From contig NW_023601212.1 in assembly GCF_014898055.3 (NCBI RefSeq), positions 49,154,329 through 49,218,328 of the forward strand: a stretch of DNA of 64,000 nt, given 5' to 3'. Of this stretch, positions 26,001-40,200 are shown one piece after another (the first letter of the stretch is position 1; the number at the start of each line of letters is the position of its first letter). Both the position numbers and the translations under genes were made by a program. The notes beneath the pieces were generated by a model, which saw only the letters and a list, made by a program, of their open reading frames with translations, was not told where the DNA came from and did not search any database. The DNA comes from Talpa occidentalis (Eukaryota; Chordata; Mammalia; Eulipotyphla; Talpidae).

Positions 26001-29000
26001 TTGGTTCAATAAACCATGTCAGTGATGCAATGAAAGAAGAAGTCTGTGTGTTACATTTGCTAATAGAATATTACAATTTATGGGATGAAACTGATATTTT
26101 TATTTTGTCTGTGTTCCTGTTCCTGTACAGTGACCCTTTTAACCCATTGTGTTCTGTTCCCATTTTGTATCACGGCAGAAGACATTCAGCCTGAAGAAAT
26201 AGCTATATTTACAGTTTTCCCTTCCCTACAATTACTCTTCCTCCTGTCTTGAGGATATCTGGAATTATGCCCTTTGGGGGGTTTCATTATATTTTAAATT
26301 ATGTTACTATTCATTTTAAACACTAACATGGAGTATTTCTCTAAAACTGGAGATTTTTCTTACCTACCATATAGTAACCATATTAACCATTTAGCTTTTA
26401 AATAATAAAGCATCCCAATTCCCTTTGTGAACTCAAATTTATGTATATTCAAATAGTCTTCCAATTTCTCACTTTTGGAACTTCTCAATTTCTAGAGCTT
26501 ATTTTTGCCTATGCTTTTTCAGAATATGTTATCTTAAACTAATAAATATGTAAACTAATGATATGCTTTCTCCTTTGTAGAAAAGCAAAGTCACCCAAAG
26601 TAGGGTAATGTGTCATTTAAGTTATCAACTCATGTTCTTTTTATGCAGTCTGTAGTCTTGAGATCTCATATTTGTTGCATATATTGTATTTCTAGTCTAA
26701 TACACTTCATTTTAGGTTATTAACCTTCTTTTTAACTGTCTCTTATAACTTACACATCCACCTGAACAAATAGACAAGCCAGTTGCATTATGTCCCCCTT
26801 TAATAAACCTTGCCCAGTCATACATAGATCATATTTATATTTTTCTAATGTCTGAAATACAGTAGTTATTAATACCTAATATTTATACTTAATGGGATTT
26901 TTAAAAATCTGTAATGTCAAGAGTTTAGTATACTTCACTTAGGAACCAAGTGTTTTAATGACAGAACTCACTTCCTACTAGTGGAAAATACATGTTTTAA
27001 TTTTTTTGTGTTTAAATTAACCAATGCTTCATGTTACTTATGTTTAAATATTTAAATATGTATTTTCTAATTCAGTATTAAAAGGCTTTTTTGCTTTTCA
27101 AATCCTGAAATATTTTTATTTTGTAATACTTTTGCAAAAATTAACTGTTTAGAAGCAAGGGTCTTGTAACAATGTGTGGACTTTCTTGCATCAGACAGAA
27201 AAAGACATTATTCATCACTTTGAACTGAAAATGTGATTTTACTGTGGTATAACCCTACCCTGTCACAGATTAAGACTTTACAATGGGTTCCATGTCTAAC
27301 AATGTATGGGAAAACTAAAAAACATGGTATGTTGCTTCTCTGGTCAGAGTTTTCTCAGTAAATATCAATTTTTGATGTTTAAAACTAACAAGTTATTTTT
27401 ACTAGTTGTTGAATTAGGAACCTGGGGAATAACTTGTTGTAGTACATCTCTATCATGGAAATTTGACTTTTTGGGATATCTTCCAGCCAATTATCTCTGA
27501 CAAGAGGTTTAGGAAATTATACAGCCTCTTAGTGCTGAAACAAGGGAAAATATATACAGAATTTTGGGCCTTTTTGTAACATTTTGATGGCTTTTCAGTA
27601 TTCTGAAAAATATTATGTGTATATTAAAAATAATATGAATTATTTCTTTAATTTCATAGCATTTGGCCCTGGTTGATATCTCTTCTAAATAGTTTCCATC
27701 CCCATGAAGAAGATCTGTCAATTATTAATGGTAAGGTCTACCTTAACCTTGTATGGTTGATACTGTTCTCCATCATTAATAGTGAGCTTAAGGCCAGAGA
27801 AGAACAGGTATCTGTTGTTAAGTGTTTGACTTTAAATTCAATATCTCAAGTGATTTTTGAATTGTACACTAAGTGGGTGGAATAGCAGTAATGGTCTTCC
27901 AGTTTTTTTCAGTAGTTTATTCTGTTTAATTATCTTTTAATTAAGAGTCCAGAGAGTGCAGTACCTTCACATTCTTTCCCTGTTCTTCCCTGCCTCATTC
28001 TTACAAAGGTTTTTAAAGGAATTATTATTGTGAACAGCATTACTCTATTAAAGTAATACCTGATAATTACACAACGTTTGTGCATACAAACAATAAAGAG
28101 CACATCGTTCTCTCATACAGAAATGGTTTGTATTATTCACATGATAGTATTTTTTTTTTTTTTAAAGATTTATTTATTTATACAAGCACTGGGTACAGTC
28201 AGAAGCGCAGGAGGGTGACAGAATTCACCAGAGCCAGAGCGGGGAGCAGAACAGGCAGACTGACGAAGTACACTGCTGAGGGGAGCAGCGGGCGAGGCAG
28301 GAGAGGTCTGCGCGCCATGTGGGACCCTCACCGGTGGCCAGGGATTGAACCGGCACTGCAGAGGCTGCGGGCAGCTTCACAGCCCAGCGCTCAACCGCTG
28401 CGCCACCAGGGGAGGCCCCACATGATAGTATTTTTTTGGTCCTTTTTCTTATGTGTACATATGCACAGCTTTGTACCTACTTTTTTTTTTTTTTTAAGAT
28501 TTATTTTTCATTTATACAATGGCTGGGGTACAGGCCAGAGGCGTGGGAGGGTGAGAGGATTCACCAGAGACAGAGTGGGGAACAGAACAGGCAGATGGAC
28601 CAAAATACACTGCTGAGGGGAACAGCGGGAGAGACAGGAGAGGTCTGCCACGCCATGTGAGAATCTCCTTGGCTGGCTGGGAATCGAACTCGCGCTACAG
28701 AGGAGGCTGTGGACAGCTTCACAGTGCCGTGCTCAACCCGCTGCACCACCGGGGAGGCCCTGTACCTACTTTTTAAGTTTAATATGTTGTTAGCATTTTC
28801 TTTTTTATTCAGATATTTTGAGACATGATTTTTACTGCTGCATAATATTTTGTCCTATGAATATGCTGTGATTTATTTAATCATGATCCATTTACTTAAA
28901 AATTTCCCCCATTATAAGTAATCCTGCACTGAATAACCTGCAGTTGACTCCTTTCTGATTATTTTTCTTTCATTAAGTCAGTGCTCCACACAGTGTTTTT

Positions 29001-32000
29001 TGCAAAAGAATCACCTGGGATCTTATTAAGATACAATTTATGATTCAGTAGATTTTGAGATCATGCCCAAGATTCTGCATTTCTTACAAGCTCCCAGATG
29101 ATGTCAGTGTTGTATTCAATACTTTGAGTAACCAGGAGATAATCTACACATTGGGATTACTAGATCTGAGACTATGAATTTTTACGAAAGCCCAAGGTAC
29201 CATCATCCTCAATATTAGGTGTGTATTAGTGCAGTGTTAGGGCCTAGTGGCAGCAAGCAGGTACTTGACAAATCAGTTGTTTCACCAGAATTACTATAAA
29301 GAAGAACAGAACTGTGAGCTTTAAAGATTCTTTCTGTAGAGCAGTTACTCTTTTCTTTGTTTGATGAACAGTATTCTGTTCAACCATTTTTTATTAATAC
29401 AAATCTTGATTTCTACTCTTCTCCTAGCTACACCACTTCCTGAGGAGTTTGAGTTACAAGGATTCCTGGCTTTAAGACCTTCTTTCAGGTGGGTGGCAGC
29501 TTAAGGAGGTTTATTTCATTGCTAGTGAGTGCACTATTAAAATCAGGCTTGGGTGTAGAAGAACCTAGGATCTGTCCTAGTTTTGGCTTATTTTTTTAGA
29601 AGCAATACGAAAGTCTTGATGTGAAATAGATTTGTATATGCCTTGCCTTGTAATATCAAAAATTTTAAAGGCACAGAAAGGGATATTGCTTCTCCCAGGT
29701 GATTTTTATTCACTGCATTCTGCTTCTTACACTTTTCTTGAAATTAGAGGGAAGGGCAGCTCTTCTACCCGCATGTGACTATACAGGTGCCTTTTATTCT
29801 TCCTCAAGATTTGGAAACAAATGTATAACAAACGGGTATCGCTTCCAGTTTTTCTTATTAGTAATACTGAATAAACTGCTCTCCTCATCATTTGTCTCTT
29901 TTCCTTCCTGTCTTTCAGAGGAGTATGTTTTTAACTCCCTTTTAAGTCTAACATTTGATCTGCTTCCTTGATCTCATCCCTTTTTTACTTCCCCAAGAAT
30001 CTTGCTCCAGTTATTTTACTTTTTTTGTATTTATTTCCAGTACCTTTTATTACTTCCTGTTAGCCTCTTAATTTTCCAGTATGCCCTATTGTTCTTAAAA
30101 AGTAAGATTCATAGCCCCATCTTTCTTTCTTTCTTTCTTTTTTATTTTTTTAAAGATTTATTTATTTATTTATACAAGCACTGGGTACAGTCAGAAGCTC
30201 AGGAGGGTGAGAGAATTCACCAGAGCCGGAGCGGGGAACAGAACAGGTAGACTGATGAAATACACTGCTGAGGGGAGCAGCAGATGCGGCAGGAGAGGTC
30301 TGTCGCACCATGTGGGACCCTTGCCAGCGGCCGGGGATGGAATCGGTGCTGCAGAGGCTGACGGCTGCTTTGCAGCCCAGCCCTCAACCGCTGCGCCACC
30401 AGGGGAGGCCCAGCCCCATCTTTCTTTAATGCTGCCCTATTCTTATCTTCGTTATCAAACTTCTTGAAAGAATAGTGTGGGGTAACCTTACAGACTAATT
30501 CACTCCCAGCCACTTCTCAACCTACTGCACCTTAAACTCTCAGTGCTCTCCTCGTTAGCAGTTCTATTAACTTTATAATTTTCATTTTATTTAATTTTCT
30601 TTAAAAAAAAAAAGATTATTTATGCATACAAGAGCTGGGGTACAGGCCAGAGGTATGGGGAGGGTGAGAGGATTCACCAGAGACAGAGTGGGGAACAGAA
30701 CCGGGAGACTGACCAAAGAACACTGCAGAGGGGAGCAGCAGGCGAGCCTGGAGAGGTTTGCTGCGCCATGTGGGTAGCTCCCTGGCTGGCCAGGAATCTA
30801 ACCCGTGCTTCAGCAGCTGCGGATAGCTTTATAGTTTGCATCTTAACCCTTGTGGCAGTAGAGAGGCCCCCTTATTTAATTTTCTTTAGCATTGAGTCTG
30901 TTTATCTCTCTGCTTCCTGAACCCTTCTTTTTCTTAGTTCTGTGACAACTACTCTCCTACCCTTACCTTTGTCTCTTTCACTCATTTTTTTCTTCAAGCC
31001 CTTTCAGGGTTCTTCTCTTGCCCTTCCCACTCTTTATGTTCTCCTTTTGATCAAATTACTCCTTTTGTCTTGAGCTTTCGTTTATTACATTATTAAGTTC
31101 AAGTTGTTCAAGTCTGACTTCTCATGAATCTTGGAGCCATATTTCTGATCATCTGATCTCTCTTACCATGACCAGAATGAGCTTATATTTTTCTGTTTGC
31201 CTAGCAAAAAAGGATCCTCCAAATACTTATCTGTGTGCCATTATTCACTTATATGAACAAACAAGAAATCTGAAAAATGCTTTTTTCCATTCATCTTTTT
31301 TCTTCTGTATCCAAAGTGCTTCCTAGATCCAACTCCCCTCATTTATTTCCACAATCGGGTTTTTATCACTGTTTACCTGAACTATTAAAAAAGCTTCCTA
31401 ATTGGCCTCCATACTCGCAGTCCCTTTCTTTTCATAGTCCATTTCTGCCCTGTCGCTGCAGTGATATTTTTAAAGTATAGACCTTAGGATGTCCCATTAC
31501 TGGTGTAAAAACTTTGGTTTATCTGCCTTTGCTTGTTTACATACCTTTTTTAGCTTGATGTCCAAGACCTGTCACTGACTAGGGCTTAGTTTTTTCAGTC
31601 AATTTTCTGCCACTTCTGTCCTTCTCTGAATACTTATAGCATACAATCACTCTGTCCTGTTTTTGCATAGCTTTGTATTTTCATTTATCCAAAGCTGTTC
31701 ATGTTACACCTAGAACATTCCCTTTTCTCCTTATTGGCACTTAACCCCTACCTGTTAAAGTCCAGCTCAGTTATCATATCCTTTGTGAAACCTTTCCAGA
31801 GCTTGTCAGAAGGAGCTAATAATCTTCCTTTTACTATGGCAACATACTCTTAGCATAATTTTTATTATAATATCAGATTGAACCTTTTGCTCTGTATACA
31901 TTTTTTTATTTAGATTGGAACATCTTAAAACAAGTAGATTAATACTATTTGTTAGTATAGGCATGACGGAGACCCTTAGCGGTATGATGATCATTTTCAG

Positions 32001-35000
32001 CAGGTTACTTAGAATGTAAGATAAGTGTTAATAAAAACTTTATTCTTACAAATAAAATAATTATACCTTAAAAAGAATGATTCCTTATTAAAGGTTATGC
32101 TTTCTTTAAGCTCCTCAATTAGAAAGTGAAATATAAGTACAAATGTCACATTCACATAATGAAATTGTATATTGCCTTTTCTGCTTTGTTTCATTGTATT
32201 TAAAGTTTGGGGGACTATAAATTCAAATGAATGCAGTTGATACATTAAGTAGCTAACCTGTGTAGAAAAAATCTAAAGTCATTTCAGTTAGTGTGGTGAG
32301 CTGGATTACCTGGAAAACATCTTTTCCATAATTTACCTACATCAATTTTAGGAACTTGGATTTTTCCAAAGGCCACCAGGGTATCACTGGAGACAAGGAA
32401 GGCCAGCAACGACAAATACGACAGCAGCGCTTAATCTCTATAGGAAAGTGGATCGCTGATAATCAGCCAAGGTATGTCCATGGGTTTCTGGCCTGCTCCT
32501 TTTTTAATCTTCTCCTCAATGGATGCACAAACACTTATATTTATTTAGATTTTGGTATAATGCTATTGATTATAAACTCTTAAAATGTTCATAGCATGTT
32601 GAATTATGACCTAATGATCCTAAGTATATACTGTTTAACCTCATTTTTTTCTTTTACAGTGCCTATTGTACAAAATTGGATTTGTCTCCCTTTTTTACAA
32701 TGAGAATCTACCTTAGTTTATAAACATCTGCGTAAATCTAACAAAAATTGTACATTAACAGTCACAATAATTGGTATTGACAGGCATGGTGGCCAATTTC
32801 AGTCAGGACAGACTGGGATGGTGCTTGTGGCTATTTAAGCAGATATGGAAGTTGGTATGGTGGGAAGTACACAGGTTTTAGAGTTAGAAAGATTTGAATT
32901 CCTATTACAATTTTACCTCTTTCCCAGATTTGCATCCTTGGGATCTCCACAGTTGGTAATAACCTGTCCAGAGTTAGTAACTACTTCATATTCATTTTTT
33001 TAATTTAAATTTTATTTTTATATTCCCCATACAATTATAACCCCCTTATTTTGACCCCAACCCCTCCTTTCCCCGCTCCCCACCCCCCATAGAGTGTCTC
33101 TGGTTCATAGTTTGTTGATTTTGATATTTTCTTTCTTATAGTTATTCTTTTTCCTGGTCCCTTATTTAAGTTTTCTAGATTCCTGCTATGAGTGAGACCC
33201 TTCATATTCATTTTTGCATTTAGGTTCTGTCATTCTGTAAACACTTACAGTATGGTTGCATGTTTGAATGAACTTTATTACTTCTGAGCTTCAGTTTTTA
33301 CACGTATTAAATAGGAATTATTTATAGCTACTCTACGGGCCTTAGTCTTCTAGTGTTTGCTTTTAAAATATGGGTAGTAAACATATCTGTAATTATTAGA
33401 AAACATTGCAAGAGCATAGGAATGTGTTGTGGTGATGTTAAATGTGGTAACGAGAACCTGAGTTTCTGCATAAATGCTTTTGTGTACCTGAATCCACATT
33501 GCTGTATCTTGCTATTTTCATGATTTTTAAGGTCGGATGTATTGACTGTTGGATCCACACACAGTTCAGTTGTTAATTATGTTTTCGATGTATGTTTTTT
33601 ATATATGGATTTATTTTTTTCTAGGCTGATTCAGTGTGAAAATGAGGTAGGGAAATTGTTGTTTATCACAGAAATTCCAGAGTTAATCCTGGAAGACCCC
33701 AGTGAAACCAAAGAGAACCTCATTCTGCAAGAAACATCCACAATGGAGTCACTGAGTGCAGATGGGAACCTGGGACTGAAATCTGTGCTGTCTACAGGCC
33801 GAAGTCTAAGCAACAACTGTGACATGGGAGAGAAACCAATGGTCACCTTCAAAGAAAACATTAAGCCACGAGAAGTGAACAGAGACCAAGGAAGAAGTTT
33901 TCCTCCCAAAGAGGTGAGAAGGGACTATAGCAAAGGAATAACTGTAACTAAGAATGATGGAAAGAAGGACAACAACAAGAGGAAAACTGAAACCAAGAAA
34001 TGCACCTTAGAAAAGTTACAGGAAACAGGAAAGCAGAATGTGGCAGTGCAGGTAAGCTGTATTTGAACTATAAAGCAGGTAGAGGAAGGCTCACACAAAA
34101 AAGGCAAGATTTTTCATTTTGTTCCTAAAGCCTTAAGAATTGGCTACCCAAAAGCTTAATGCATTATTTAATTCTACATAATAAGATCATGTATAAAGAG
34201 CTTTGATAGATGGTTACTTCACCAACACTTAGAAACTGAAATATGAGTGAAAAGAATCCTCACCTGATTTGACATTTTTGACAGTGCTATCCAGCTTAAA
34301 TGGTTTGAAATGACCAGTTACAAAGCCATCAATTCCATAAAGAATTACATTTTCTTTGGAAATTATAATTGCCCTCTCTTAATGCTATCATGGAAAGTTT
34401 GGTATCCTTTATAGCTCCAATAGAATTAAGAGTATATTAAGGGTTATACAGTTTTTTTCAGATTTACTATACAAAATAAAATACATTCTTGGAAAATATA
34501 TTTTTTTCCTTGACACTTACACTTGTTTATATCACTTCATGGTTTCCTGGCTCATGGGAATTTGTGAAGCAAGAACCCCAGTCTTACTGAGAAAAGATTA
34601 AACACTGCACTTTTTTTTGTGATTGGGGTTTTTTTGTACCTTTCCAAAGAGATACATATTATTTCATATAAACAGAAATCTCCTCTTGTTATATTAATAG
34701 CATCAATGTTTGAATAAATACTGAAGTAGCCATTTGATAACCCATTTAGCATATGTGTTTGTTTGCAGTAGGCATGAAGAACCTTACATTACTGAGGGCT
34801 GCTTATAGTATAGTATAGTACCTTTAGTGTATTTCCCTTACAAATTTTTTTTGGGGGGAAAGAGAGATATGAAAACATAATAGTTATATTTTAAGACTAA
34901 TAGTAGAGAGAGAAACAGAAAAAGTCTTGCAGAAATTTAAAAAAAGGCAGAGAGAGACAAAGACAGATATGCTAGGGAAGAGCAAAGAAGAAACCCGGTG

Positions 35001-37188
35001 AAGTACACAGCCAGAGAACCAGTGCTGTAGACCCAGAGTTCAGCATTTCCTGCCTGTTCTGCCTCCATTCTCTGTAACTGCCACCTAGCAAGGTTCAGAC
35101 TGAAAATAAAATCTCCCTTCTGTTCTTTCAGTCCTTTTAAATCTCCCTGTAGGTGATTAGAGAAAGCTACCCTCTCTGTACCTCAGCCTATGTTTTCTAT
35201 TAATGCTACCTATTTCCCCTCACTTTACTCCTCTTGAGCAGTGTATGTGGCATCTACATCTCTCTGGCTTCATGTGTAGGATCTCAGGCCTTGTTCCTTA
35301 CTGCTGAAAAGTATGCTTATTTATTCTGAAGGGTTGGTTGGTTTGCAGGGTGGAGGGTGACTTTATTTTCAGGCTGCCCAAGTAAAATAGAGTACTAAGC
35401 TATCTTACCTATGGGCCATTATTAATTCATAACTCTTATGTTATTAATGAATTAGAGTATAAGGGCTCTGGACCCCATAAACAGGCAACTTGAGATCATA
35501 TGCAGGTTTTTAACTTGTTGCCATTGGGTGTCTCATTTGTAAAACAATTGAGCTTTCAGATCCTTCCCATATTTAGTATTTTTATGATTTTGTGAAAGCA
35601 AAGTAATTACATTTATAAAGCTAAGCCCTTATATCTTCTATTGGCAATAACAGAATTTGTTTTTGATTTTCCCAATTTTTAACTTAAATATTTCCACCAT
35701 ATACTTTTTTCACATAATGAGGTTTTAAATGTGTTCTTAAGGTTAGCTTCTACTTTCTGGTTCCACTAAAGTTTCAGATAATCATATGTTTTTGTTTCTC
35801 TTGGTCGTAGGTCAAATCCCAGACAGAGCTAAGAAAGACTCCCGTCTCTGAAGCCAGGAAAACACCTGTAACTCAAACCCCGAGTCAAGCAAGTAACTCC
35901 CAGTTCATCCCCATTCATCACCCTGGAGCCTTCCCTCCTCTTCCCAGCCGGCCAGGTAAATATATGTTTGGTAATTTATTCTAGTTAATTTAACCATCTA
36001 TGTAAGAATTTCTGTTCATTCTTTAAGTAAATTTATATGATATAAAGTATACTTAACTAAACCATAATGTTGAAAGGTATAAGGAAGTTCTCTTTTCCCT
36101 AATGCTTATGAAATTGCTTTTGAGCCATTTCTCTGATTTACATAACCAGTCCATGATTGTTATCATGAAAGAATTCCTATCACTAATCATGGCATTTAAG
36201 AAAGTACTTTTAGAATACTCCATTTACTTCAGAGAAGTAATGGAGTCATTAGAGGCTATTGCCTCTAAAGATTGACACTTGATCAGTCTTTGTTGATGGC
36301 TAACTCCTGCCTTTTATAATTTGTCAGAAGACCTCTTCCCTAACCCACCTCCAAATAACTTTTTTTTCTTTTATTTTGATAAGTTCCTTTAGAACTAAAG
36401 CTGTGTTCTTTTATTTTGAAGGGTTCCCGCCCCCAACATACGTTATCCCCCCTCCTGTGGCATTTTCAATGGGCTCAGGTTACACCTTCCCAGCTGGTGT
36501 TTCTGTCCCAGCAACCTATCTTCAGCCTACAGCTCACTCTCCAGCAGGAAACCAGGTGCAAGCTGGGAAACAGTCCCACATTCCTTACAGCCAGCAACGG
36601 CCCTCTGGACCAGGGCCAATGAACCAGGGACCTCAACAACCACAGCCACCTTCCCAGCAACCCCTCACAGCTTTACCAGCTCAGCCAACAGCACAGTCTA
36701 CAAGCCAATTGCAGGTTCAAGCTCTAGCTCAGCAACAGCAATCCCCTACAAAAGCCGTGCCAGCTTTGGGGAAGAGCCCTCCTCACCACTCTGGATTCCA
36801 GCAGGTAAGTTAATTGTATGTAGTAGCTAACTGAAATGAGCTGAAATTGCTCTCTTTGGTCAATTGAAAATACTAGTTTAGTTGTCCGATACTTCTTGCT
36901 TAGACTTGTGATGATCATGGGAATGCGAAAGTACACTGTTTGCTGTTCAGGAAAATGCAGCTCTTTTCCTCCTTTTATAAAAGACAATAGATCTTAACTA
37001 TCATTCTTGGCTGTTACTGTTTGTCAACTTCACAGAAAGGGATTTTCTGTAAATAATTCCCTTCTATTGGAACATAAGTTTGAGGAGATGCTACAAAAGA
37101 CAGGATACTGGTCTGAAACATTATCCTCCCCCAAAGCACTGGAAGCAAGAAGAGGAAACAAAACACAGTGTGTGTGTGTGTGTGTGTG

Positions 37189-37237
<49 letters not shown>

Positions 37238-40200
37238 AAACCTCTTAAATAATGAATTGTAAGAAAATGAGTGCCTATAATCTGTTCCCACAAAGTTCTG
37301 TGCATTGAAAAACCTAAAGGAGTAAGGAAACTACCTCATTGCCTAGAGTTTTGCTGTTATCTCTCTCCAGTTGATTCTGTGATTCCTGAATATTGAGTTA
37401 GTAACTTTGCGTTTTATTCTCATCTTAATGACTGGCATATTTTTCTAGTATCAACAGGCAGATGCCTCCAAACAACTGTGGAATCCCCCTCAGGTTCAAG
37501 GCCCATTAGGGAAAATCATGCCTGTGAAACAACAGCCCTACTACCTTCAGACCCAAGACCCCATAAAACTGTTTGAGCCGTCATTGCAACCTCCTGTAAT
37601 GCAGCAGCAGCCTCTAGAGAAAAAAATGAAGCCTTTTCCCATGGAGCCATATAACCATAATCCCTCAGAAGTCAAGGTCCCAGAATTCTATTGGGATTCT
37701 TCCTACAGCATGGCTGATAACAGAGCTGTCATGGCGCAGCAAGCAAATATGGACCGCAGGGGCAAACGGTCACCAGGAGTCTTCCGTCCAGAGCAGGATC
37801 CTGTGCCCAGGATGCCATTTGAGGTGTGTGTCCTTTCCTATCACCAGGCACTATGGCGAATAGGTCTGAGGTTGAATAGCTTTTGAATTTTTCAAGTAGA
37901 TGTTCTAAAGGTCACTCTGATTCATTATGCTACATAATGCTGCTGAGTAATCTGCACAGCACTTGGCCTCCTCTTCACATTGCACAGTATGTTTGATTGG
38001 AGAGTTGAAGAATTCTGTTCTGATTTTGAAGTGTGAAGCTCTGGCAGAGAAATCCTAACGCAGCATGTTAGAGAATTCTGAGACAAAGCTCCTCAGTTGG
38101 GCTGAATCATTTAAGTTTAAAAATAGGTTTACTGAGTATTTAAACAAATAGCTTTCTGGGAGGAACAAAGGCAGCTAGTTATCTTTGATAGTGGAGTTGC
38201 CCTTCCTTGCCCTTTTTATTCATGAGAAATAGGTATGTGTTTGTTAGCATAAGATACACTAATCACTTCACTCTGTTTTGTTGTTTTACTCCTTGCTCAC
38301 ATTAATCTTTTATGTTCTGTTTGTCACTATCTTTGCTGCTTTCTGTTGTCTTGATCTTTCCTGCCATTGGCCTTGTGTTCATTTGCTCTTGTGTTTGACA
38401 TTGTGTTCATTGAATAATACTGTCTGGCTCTCAGTTACTTCTTCCCCCTCTGCCTTAGTTCCCTTCATCCCCCTAATCATGCTATTACTCCTTTGTGCTT
38501 TTGTCCTCCCTTATTGCAGCTCATTGTGATCCTTTCTGTCACTAGGACCCCAAGGGCTCCCCTCTGCTTCCTCCGGACCTGTTAAAAAGTCTGGCTGCCT
38601 TGGAGGAAGAGGAAGAGCTGATTTTCTCTAACCCTCCTGATCTTTACCCAGCTCTGCTGGGGCCTCTCGCCTCTCTTCCTGGACGAAGCCTCTTTGTATG
38701 TATTTGACATAATTCTCCTTGTTCTAACCCCAGCTTCTTGTCTGAGATTTTATAGTACTTAGAATAGGTGATTTCTTCCTTTTGGTCTTTCTTTATAAAA
38801 TGGTAGTAAGAACATAGAAAATATTTCTGACTTTATAGTGCCCCCAAATCTTAGAGTCATTGCTTTGTTACATGTTTTACCCAGAGTATGCCCTGCAGGG
38901 CTACTGACAGACATCATGTGATGCTGGTCAAATTCACTCACTTTTCAGTTGGTACTTCCATCTGGACCCAGGAATTTCAGTGCCATTTAATCTTGCTTAT
39001 GAACAGTAAGATTTTTTTTCTCATGTGCTGAAAATACGTGGATATTTTATTGATGACATTATTGAACAGTACGTGACTCTTTTCTGTTTGGTTAATTAAG
39101 AGCCCTGATCTAAATTCAGAGCCAGTTTCATAAACATAATGAGTGAAAATTGAGAGGATTCTGTTTATAAACATTGTAGGGGTGCCATAAATGAGTGGAT
39201 ATAGAGAGATAAAAAAAAATCATAAAGTCTTAGAATTGACTTTTAAAAATAATTCTAGAACCCAGTCTGCATTTCAAAGAATGTCATTCTGGATGCTCAT
39301 CAATGTCTACATTCCATTTTGCTCAGGTGGAAGACAAAAAAGATGGAGGGAGAGATGCGTGTTCCGAGGGCTTTTCCCTCCTTTCCCCCATCTCAGTAAA
39401 ACATAAAATAATTCTGAGTTTTACTTTCTTGTTGTTTCCTTCTCATAATTACAGGGAAAGAAAACATTCATAAGCTCAAAATGCTTTGATGTTAACTAGG
39501 AGAAATAAAGGCTTAATGGCTCATGATAGTAGCTGCTGTCTCTAGCATTGAAGTTCCCTTGAGAATTTGCCTGGTTGAGTGGCAGTAGAGACCTCCCACT
39601 TCCCATTCCCCCCTCAAGTTAGTGCAAACAAAAGGTCCCCTAGCACAGGAATGCCGTGATGGCGTGCCTAGGATTGCGCAGCCCGGCTGCTCTACTGTTG
39701 CTTCTCTGTATTGCTTTCCTTGTTGCTCTTCTGCTGGGCCAGCATGAGGGGCTAGGGCCGTGCCTCCCTGTCCACTCGTTTCCTAATTCCATAGCTCCTG
39801 TCACTCTTGCCTCTTTCGTTGGAGACAAAGCTGATGGTGAAACAAGGGACAAGGGAGCAGGTCTAGAGTGTTTGTGTCAGGTTTTTGAGGTTTTTTTTTT
39901 TTTTTATGTTTAAAAATAGCTCAGAAAGAGAGACATTTTGACTGTAATCCTGTCTGTATTTAACATCGTTAATGATAAATGTATGTGAAAGTACTTTGCA
40001 TGTAATAGGTAGTCAATAAATGTTTTGTTGGCCAAGTATTGAATGACAGTGATTATCAGAGATTCAGCTTTTTTTTTTCCCCTAAGTAACTTAGGGCCAA
40101 TAAATGTAAACTTGACTTCAGCAGTAATTTTAACAGAGGCCATAGAGCTGCTTAGGAACCATGTTAACAAAGCTGGTTGCCAAGTAGATTTGAAAGGCAT

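Larger units (their letters stand above)
27731..29427 (+). other. SMG7: SMG7 intron 11
   Basis: It holds two inverted SINEs (28151-28418 and 28486-28760) and a MER5-like element (about 28975-29135). Confidence 0.85.
29489..32351 (+). other. SMG7: SMG7 intron 12
   Basis: It holds two inverted SINEs (30129-30411 and 30604-30871) and, at about 31270-31840, sequence resembling an old interspersed repeat. The rest is unannotated. Confidence 0.8.
32472..33624 (+). other. SMG7: SMG7 intron 13
   Basis: It holds a MIR-like remnant split by a 200-bp LINE-1 insertion (33000-33199). Confidence 0.8.

Noticed and set aside
37168..37229. A CRISPR-like or tandem coding repeat
   Set aside because: It is a plain dinucleotide microsatellite in an intron. 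The frames reading CVCVCV and SLSLSL are artefacts.
39656..39913. An 85-codon frame with a signal-peptide-like start
   Set aside because: It lies in an SMG7 intron, ends in a T-run and resembles nothing known. The Leu-rich start is likely chance.
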